Source of the DNA: Sulfuriflexus sp032250955
GTDB lineage: Bacteria > Pseudomonadota > Gammaproteobacteria > AKS1
Length of the DNA: 17,955 nt
Assembly: GCF_032250955.1 (NCBI RefSeq)
Contig: NZ_JAVVES010000056.1
Span: 1 to 17,955, forward strand
Direction of reading: 5' to 3'
The translations under genes and the position numbers were made by a program. The notes under the pieces were generated by a model. The model ran no database searches, was not told the origin of the DNA, and worked only from the letters and a program-made list of their open reading frames with translations. Positions 13,908 to 17,955 of this stretch are shown one piece after another (position 1 is the first letter of the stretch; each line of letters starts with the position of its first letter).

Positions 13908-14552
13908 ATGAAACAACGCACCTACAGCCCGCTCGACCAACTCGCCATGAATATGGATCAGGCCCTGCGCACCGTGTTTGGCCGCCCCCAGGTCACTGAG
14001 CGCGACAACCCCGCGCGCGACTGTGCGGAAGCAGAACTCGATGAAGGCGAACGTCGGCACGTTGCCGGCCTGATGCGCATCAACCATGTGGGTGAGGTGT
14101 GTGCCCAGGCGCTTTACCAGGGGCAGGCCCTGACGGCCAGACTCGACAATGTTCGTGACAGCATGCAACGCGCCGCACAGGAAGAAAACGACCACCTGGT
14201 CTGGTGTGAACAGCGCCTTGACGAGTTGCACAGCCACAAGAGTTTCCTCAACCCGTTCTGGTACGGTGCCTCCTTTGCCATGGGCGCAGCGGCAGGTCTG
14301 GCCGGCGACAAGTGGAGCCTGGGCTTTGTCGCCGAGACCGAGCAGCAAGTGGTGCGACACCTCGATGAACACCTCGCCCGGTTACCCGTGCAGGATGAAA
14401 AAAGCCGGGCCATTCTCGAACAGATGAAAACGGATGAACTTCATCACGCCACGGTAGCACTGGAGGCCGGTGGTGCCGAACTGCCTGCCCCGGTCAGGAA
14501 GGCTATGCGCCTGACGTCGAAACTCATGACCACGACGGCGCACAGGATCTAG
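13908..14552 (+). CDS. coq7: Coq7-type demethoxyubiquinone hydroxylase
   Basis: This 214-residue di-iron membrane-associated monooxygenase performs a late ring hydroxylation in ubiquinone synthesis (5-demethoxyubiquinone to the hydroxyquinol). Iron ligands are visible as Glu63 (INHVGE), the Glu93-x2-His96 pair (EENDH), a Glu in ETEQQ (143 or 145) and Glu177-x2-His180 (DELHH). The FAMGAAAGL segment is the usual hydrophobic helix. The ATG at 13908 is preferred over a TTG at 13872 that overlaps the upstream stop, because the family N-terminus aligns there. It lies 32 bp after the GlcF-like gene on the same strand. Its TAG stop shares a CTAG palindrome with the convergent speD stop. Confidence 0.95.
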   Translation: MKQRTYSPLDQLAMNMDQALRTVFGRPQVTERDNPARDCAEAELDEGERRHVAGLMRINHVGEVCAQALYQGQALTARLDNVRDSMQRAAQEENDHLVWCEQRLDELHSHKSFLNPFWYGASFAMGAAAGLAGDKWSLGFVAETEQQVVRHLDEHLARLPVQDEKSRAILEQMKTDELHHATVALEAGGAELPAPVRKAMRLTSKLMTTTAHRI

Positions 14553-15361
14553 AACTTCATACTCTTTTTCAGATTGCGTCCGTAAAAAATCTCGGCCATT
14601 TCGCGGCGCAGGTTTTCTGAAATGATGCGCTCTTGCTTGCCGGTCAGATCGTCGTTCTGGATACCAAACAGATAATTATTGACCTCAAAGGCCTTGAGCA
14701 TCATCTTGGTATGGAAAATATTTTCCTGGTAGACATTCACATCGATCATTTCATAGAGATTCTTAATATCCCGCGAAACGAAGTTCTGGATGGAATTGAT
14801 GTTGTGATCAATAAACAGCTTGCCGCCTTTCACGTTACGGGTAAAACCGCGCACCCGGTAATCCATGGTGACGATATCGGATTCAAAACTGTGCACCAGG
14901 TAGTTCAATGCCTTCAGGGGTGAAATCCGCCCACAGGTAGAGACATCAATATCGGCACGGAAGGTACTGATACCGTTTTCAGGGTGATACTCCGGATAGG
15001 TATGTACCGTGATGTGGCTCTTGTCGAGGTGTCCGACCACGGCCTCCGGCAGGGGGCCGGGGGTCTCGCGGTTATCAATATCCTCGGACATGACCGGTTC
15101 TTCGGCAATCAACATGGTGACACTGGCGCCCTGTGGTTCATAATCCTCATGGGCGATGTTAAGGATACTCGCACCGATAATATTACTCACATCCGTGAGA
15201 ATATTGGTCAACCGTTTGGCGTTATATTCCTCATCAATGTATTCAATATATTCCTGTTGCTGAGCCTTGCTCGCGGTATAGGCAACATCGTAGATGTTGA
15301 AACTCAGGGTTTTGGTCAGATTGTTAAAGCCGTGCAGCTTCAACTTTTTCTTTTTTGCCAT
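14549..15361 (-). CDS. speD: S-adenosylmethionine decarboxylase proenzyme, E. coli type
   Basis: This 270-residue enzyme belongs to the 264-residue E. coli SpeD class. It makes decarboxylated SAM, the aminopropyl donor for spermidine. HLDKSHITVHTYPE contains the self-cleavage point between Lys114 and Ser115; Ser115 becomes the pyruvoyl cofactor. FRADIDVSTCGRISPL, the YRVRGF segment and the C-terminal YGRNL match the family. No speE is present in the window. It is the last gene of a minus-strand run (OsmC-like, VOC, speD), 25 bp after the VOC gene, with a weak Shine-Dalgarno sequence. Confidence 0.97.
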   Translation of the reverse strand: MAKKKKLKLHGFNNLTKTLSFNIYDVAYTASKAQQQEYIEYIDEEYNAKRLTNILTDVSNIIGASILNIAHEDYEPQGASVTMLIAEEPVMSEDIDNRETPGPLPEAVVGHLDKSHITVHTYPEYHPENGISTFRADIDVSTCGRISPLKALNYLVHSFESDIVTMDYRVRGFTRNVKGGKLFIDHNINSIQNFVSRDIKNLYEMIDVNVYQENIFHTKMMLKAFEVNNYLFGIQNDDLTGKQERIISENLRREMAEIFYGRNLKKSMKF

Positions 15362-15386
15362 TCACGTCGTCCGTAATAATTCAGGT

Positions 15387-15785
15387 TTAACATTTATCGG
15401 CAATCGGCGGATGATAGATCATCTGCACGGTTGTGCCGTCAGGGTCGTTGCAGTAAAAGCTGCGCGCGCCATCGCGGTGTGTGCGTGGTCCGGTGCGCAT
15501 CACCACATCATGTGATTTCAGATAGTCATACCAGCTATCGACATCTTCCATCTTGCGCAGGATAAAACCGATGTGATCCAGGTGTTGTCCGTGCTCCGCT
15601 AGCGGCGCTTGCGCACGGTGCAAGGCAAGATTGTCATTGCCGGAACACAGGTAAACGTTATCCGGATCCGGCCGCCACTCTACCTGCATACCCAGCAGCT
15701 CGGTATAGAAATGTTCGCAGGCTTCGAAATGTTCGGCATAAAGGGCAACGTGCCGCATGCCGCCGGTAGCAGGGGGACGACTCAT
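15387..15785 (-). CDS. VOC (glyoxalase/bleomycin-resistance/dioxygenase) family protein
   Basis: This 132-residue single VOC module pair has the usual RHVALY start (His12 as first metal ligand), FYTELLGM, LDHIGF (His71 as second ligand) and the terminal FYCNDPDGTTVQMIYHP segment. Where most members have a metal-binding Glu near the end (typically VEL or VEI), this one has Gln121, so metal binding may be altered. It may be a lyase or dioxygenase-type enzyme, but the substrate cannot be deduced. Its start overlaps the stop of the OsmC-like gene by 4 bp (15782-15785), indicating one translationally coupled operon. Confidence 0.88.
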   Translation of the reverse strand: MSRPPATGGMRHVALYAEHFEACEHFYTELLGMQVEWRPDPDNVYLCSGNDNLALHRAQAPLAEHGQHLDHIGFILRKMEDVDSWYDYLKSHDVVMRTGPRTHRDGARSFYCNDPDGTTVQMIYHPPIADKC

Positions 15786-16204
15786 GGGTTTTCTTCCTCA
15801 ATAATATAGTCATGGGTGATCTCGGCTGTGGCGCCAAGCATGATCGAGGCCGAACAGTATTTCTCGGCTGAGAGTTCAACGGCGCGCTTGACCCGATCTT
15901 CCTTCAGGCCGGTACCCTTGAGACGAAAGTGGGCATGGATCCTGGTAAAGACCTTCGGCTCCGTATCGGCACGTTCGGCCTCGAGTTCCACCACGCAGTC
16001 AGTGACCGGCTGGCGGGCCTTCTTGAGGATATGCAGGACATCAAAGGCGGTACACCCACCCATGCCGAGCAGGAGCATTTCCATAGGCCGGATGCCGAGA
16101 TCACGGCCACCGTGCTCGGGCGGCCCGTCCATGACCACGGCATGGCCACTGCCGGACTCACCGACGAATGTCACACCCTCGACCCATTTAACTCGCGCTT
16201 TCAT
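15782..16204 (-). CDS. OsmC/Ohr-family protein, YhfA-like
   Basis: This 140-residue protein has the two conserved redox cysteines of the OsmC/Ohr fold: Cys51 in LGMGGCTAFDV and Cys117 in EKYCSAS. Members are thiol-dependent peroxidases for organic hydroperoxides, but the YhfA-like branch has no settled substrate. In E. coli yhfA lies divergently beside crp; the same arrangement here (crp starts 178 bp away on the other strand) supports YhfA-type orthology. First gene of the run leading to speD. Confidence 0.9.
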   Translation of the reverse strand: MKARVKWVEGVTFVGESGSGHAVVMDGPPEHGGRDLGIRPMEMLLLGMGGCTAFDVLHILKKARQPVTDCVVELEAERADTEPKVFTRIHAHFRLKGTGLKEDRVKRAVELSAEKYCSASIMLGATAEITHDYIIEEENP

Positions 16205-16321
16205 GACCTACTCCACAGAAATCAGGACGCGAAAGAGTATCATAAAGATTCCCGGGACAGCATAGGCCCGGGGCCAAATATTCAGCCGGCCGTCTGGAAG
16301 AGTTCGACAGCCTGTAGAAAA

Positions 16322-16352
16322 TTGCCTACACTGAACCTGGTACATACATAAT
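16322..16352 (+). promoter_or_regulatory. possible crp promoter
   Basis: TTGCCT (16322-16327) is followed after 17 bp by TACATA (16345-16350), or after 19 bp by the better -10 CATAAT (16347-16352). It stands just over 30 bp before the crp ATG in the divergent crp/OsmC intergenic region. No clear CRP operator was identified there. Confidence 0.4.
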
Positions 16353-16382
16353 AAGAGTCAACGGGGCGCAAAGCGTAATTCT

Positions 16383-17009
16383 ATGCTCACCATCAACGAA
16401 AATCCTGCTATTGAACGCTTTCTGGAGCACTGCCATCGTCGCCAATATCCGGCGAAAAGCGTCATTATCTACGCCGGCGACGTGCCCGATGTGCTCTACC
16501 ACATCATCAAGGGCTCGGTGACTGTCCTGATCGAGGACGAGGATGGTCGTGAAATCGTGCTGGCCTACCTGAATCCGGGGGATTTCTTTGGCGAAATGGG
16601 CCTGTTTGTCCCGGATCAGAAGCGCAGCGCCTGGATCCGGGCTCGCGTTGATTGTGAACTCGGCGAGATCAGTTACAGCAAATTCCGTCAGCTCTCCACC
16701 GAGAACCCGGATATCCTCTTTGAACTGGCCTCGCAGATGGCGGTACGCCTGCAGAACACCAGCCGCAAAGTCGGCCACCTGGCCTTCATGGACGTCACCG
16801 GCCGTGTCGCCCGCACGCTGCTGGATCTCTGCGAACAACCCGATGCCATGACCCACCCCGACGGTATGCAGATCCGCATCACCCGCCAGGAGATCGGCCG
16901 CATCGTCGGCTGCTCACGCGAGATGGTCGGCCGCGTCTTAAAGAACCTCGAGGAACAGCGCCTGATTTCCGTGAAGGGCAAGACGATCGTCGTTTTCGGA
17001 ACGCGTTAG
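16383..17009 (+). CDS. crp: cAMP receptor protein Crp/Vfr
   Basis: This 208-residue global regulator matches E. coli CRP (210) with a one-residue offset. The cAMP pocket residues are present: Gly70-Glu71 in GDFFGEMG, Arg81-Ser82 in KRSAWIRAR, and Thr126-Ser127 in the C-helix. The DNA-binding helix-turn-helix reads ITRQEIGRIVGCSREMVGRV, with Arg179, Glu180 and Arg184 equivalent to the base-contacting E. coli Arg180, Glu181 and Arg185, so the classical TGTGA half-site is expected. The full cAMP ligand set argues for Crp/Vfr rather than Fnr; there is no N-terminal Cys cluster. No good Shine-Dalgarno sequence precedes the ATG. Confidence 0.96.
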   Translation: MLTINENPAIERFLEHCHRRQYPAKSVIIYAGDVPDVLYHIIKGSVTVLIEDEDGREIVLAYLNPGDFFGEMGLFVPDQKRSAWIRARVDCELGEISYSKFRQLSTENPDILFELASQMAVRLQNTSRKVGHLAFMDVTGRVARTLLDLCEQPDAMTHPDGMQIRITRQEIGRIVGCSREMVGRVLKNLEEQRLISVKGKTIVVFGTR

Positions 17010-17061
17010 CCGGTCGGGCTTACCCGTACATTACCGGTTCACTCCGAGCGCCCCCTGCGGG

Positions 17062-17859
17062 CTACACAAATAATTCAGCCAGTTTCTCGCCCGGCTCATC
17101 AGCACGCATAAATGCCTCACCAACAAGAAATGTATTAACGTGGTGGTTGCGCATGAGTGCGACATCCTCTTTCGTGTGAATACCGCTTTCTGTGACGACA
17201 ATACGGTCCGCGGGGACTTTATCGAGCAGGTCCAGGGTTGTATTGAGACTGGTCTCAAAGGTACGCAGATTACGGTTGTTGATCCCCAGCAACGGAATAT
17301 CCAGTTCCAGGGCGCGTTGCAGTTCTTCGGCGTCATGCACCTCGACGAGCACATCCATGCCCAGTTCATGCGCCAGGGCGGATAGTGCCTGCATGCGTTC
17401 ATCTTCAAGCACCGCCACAATGAGCAGAATACAGTCGGCATCGATCGCCCGCGCCTCGTAGACCTGGTAGGGGTCAATAATAAAGTCCTTTCTGATGACC
17501 GGCAGCTCACAGGCCGCGCGCGCCTGTTGCAGGTAGTCCTCATGGCCCTGGAAATAATCTGCGTCGGTGAGAACAGACAGACAGGCCGCGCCGCCCCTGG
17601 CGTAACTCTGTGCGATCTGCGCCGGCTGAAAATCCTCTCGCAGTACCCCCTTGCTCGGCGAGGCCTTCTTGATCTCGGCAATCACCGCGGCCTGGCCTTT
17701 TGCCAGCCTGGCATTTATCGCCTTAACAAAGCCACGCGGCGGCGAGGCAGTGGCGATACGCCGCTTCAGGTCTTCGATAGTAACCTTGGCACTGCGCTCG
17801 GCGATTTCTTCATGCTTGCGCGCAATAATCTTTTTCAGGATGTCAGGTGTATCGCTCAT
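17062..17859 (-). CDS. trpC: indole-3-glycerol phosphate synthase
   Basis: This 265-residue monofunctional TrpC (no fused TrpF) closes the indole ring in tryptophan synthesis. TIM-barrel active-site motifs are in order: AEIKKASPSKG (61-71), SVLTD (95-99), RKDFIID (123-129), VEVHD (172-176), GINNRNL (192-198) and VVTESGI. The frame is open to the window edge, but the start chosen is the ATG at 17859 because MSDTPDILKKIIARK is the normal family N-terminus. That ATG overlaps an in-frame TGA of a different upstream frame (ATGA), suggesting coupling to a preceding gene. The purine-rich AGGGGGGAGGAG track lies about 40 bp upstream, too far to be its ribosome site. Confidence 0.95.
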   Translation of the reverse strand: MSDTPDILKKIIARKHEEIAERSAKVTIEDLKRRIATASPPRGFVKAINARLAKGQAAVIAEIKKASPSKGVLREDFQPAQIAQSYARGGAACLSVLTDADYFQGHEDYLQQARAACELPVIRKDFIIDPYQVYEARAIDADCILLIVAVLEDERMQALSALAHELGMDVLVEVHDAEELQRALELDIPLLGINNRNLRTFETSLNTTLDLLDKVPADRIVVTESGIHTKEDVALMRNHHVNTFLVGEAFMRADEPGEKLAELFV

Positions 17860-17955
17860 ATTAAATACTCTGGAACCAGTAGGTCGATGAAATGGTCTCC
17901 TCCCCCCTTTATAAACGGCGTCGCAATGCGCCATGATGGAGGTGATATCAACCAT
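17856..17955 (-). CDS. possible 3' end of a gene upstream of trpC (partial)
   Basis: One minus-strand frame is open from the right edge of the window to a TGA at 17856-17858, which overlaps the trpC start as ATGA. It would encode about 32 residues ending ...FIDLLVPEYLI. I do not recognise it; it does not resemble a TrpD C-terminus. Such an overlap is common in operons, but the stretch is short enough to be open by chance. Confidence 0.25.
   Translation of the reverse strand, partial: WLISPPSWRIATPFIKGGGDHFIDLLVPEYLI

Noticed and set aside
17010..17061. Terminator between convergent crp and trpC
   Set aside because: Some GC-rich self-complementarity (CCGGT/ACCGG) exists but there is no T-tract on either strand.
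17860..17920. Tryptophan leader peptide before trpC: an 11-codon frame with ATT start, one Trp and a purine-rich site
   Set aside because: It has a single Trp codon, a non-standard start and no terminator/antiterminator pair, so there is no real support for attenuation.

Overview
The window looks like a chromosomal segment of a gammaproteobacterium. The support is a Crp/Vfr-type regulator divergent from an OsmC-like gene, a Coq7 hydroxylase, an E. coli-type (about 264-residue) SpeD, an rplM-rpsI pair with close matches to the E. coli proteins, and a two-partner secretion locus. Gene content alone does not let me name the genus. Core genes are moderately GC-rich, whereas the extreme left end and the sRNA region are visibly AT-richer.

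Left third (about 1-9330), all on the minus strand: a contact-dependent-inhibition (CDI) type locus in the order cdiB (outer-membrane TpsB transporter), cdiC (HlyC/RtxC-like lysine acyltransferase), cdiA (1992-residue filamentous haemagglutinin) and a lipoprotein gene overlapping cdiA by 4 bp. The C-terminus of CdiA is not a nuclease-like tip. It carries a GHSRG nucleophile elbow and plausible Asp and His partners, so it reads as an alpha/beta-hydrolase (lipase or esterase-like) toxin. The overlapping lipoprotein is the obvious candidate immunity protein. A REP-like hairpin closes the locus.

Middle (9330-12250): an intergenic zone rich in non-coding structure. It holds four 103-bp direct repeats with GGGGTCGGAGT/ACTCCGACCCC ends, a 19-bp perfect terminator hairpin, tRNA-Gln(CTG), the rpsI and rplM genes with a clear promoter, and two inverted copies of a composite hairpin element. 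It also holds two tandem candidate small RNAs on the minus strand. Each has a promoter, an intrinsic terminator and a CCUCC-type anti-Shine-Dalgarno sequence in a loop.

Right third (12250-17955): housekeeping genes. A thioredoxin-like [2Fe-2S] ferredoxin (minus) is divergent from a GlcF-like Fe-S protein and coq7 (plus). speD, a VOC-family gene and an OsmC-like gene (minus operon) converge on coq7 and diverge from crp (plus). trpC (minus) enters from the right edge.

Most worth following up are the acyltransferase-containing CDI locus with a predicted hydrolase toxin and lipoprotein immunity, the tandem sRNAs, and a sequence match between the 103-bp repeats and the 5' end of cdiC.
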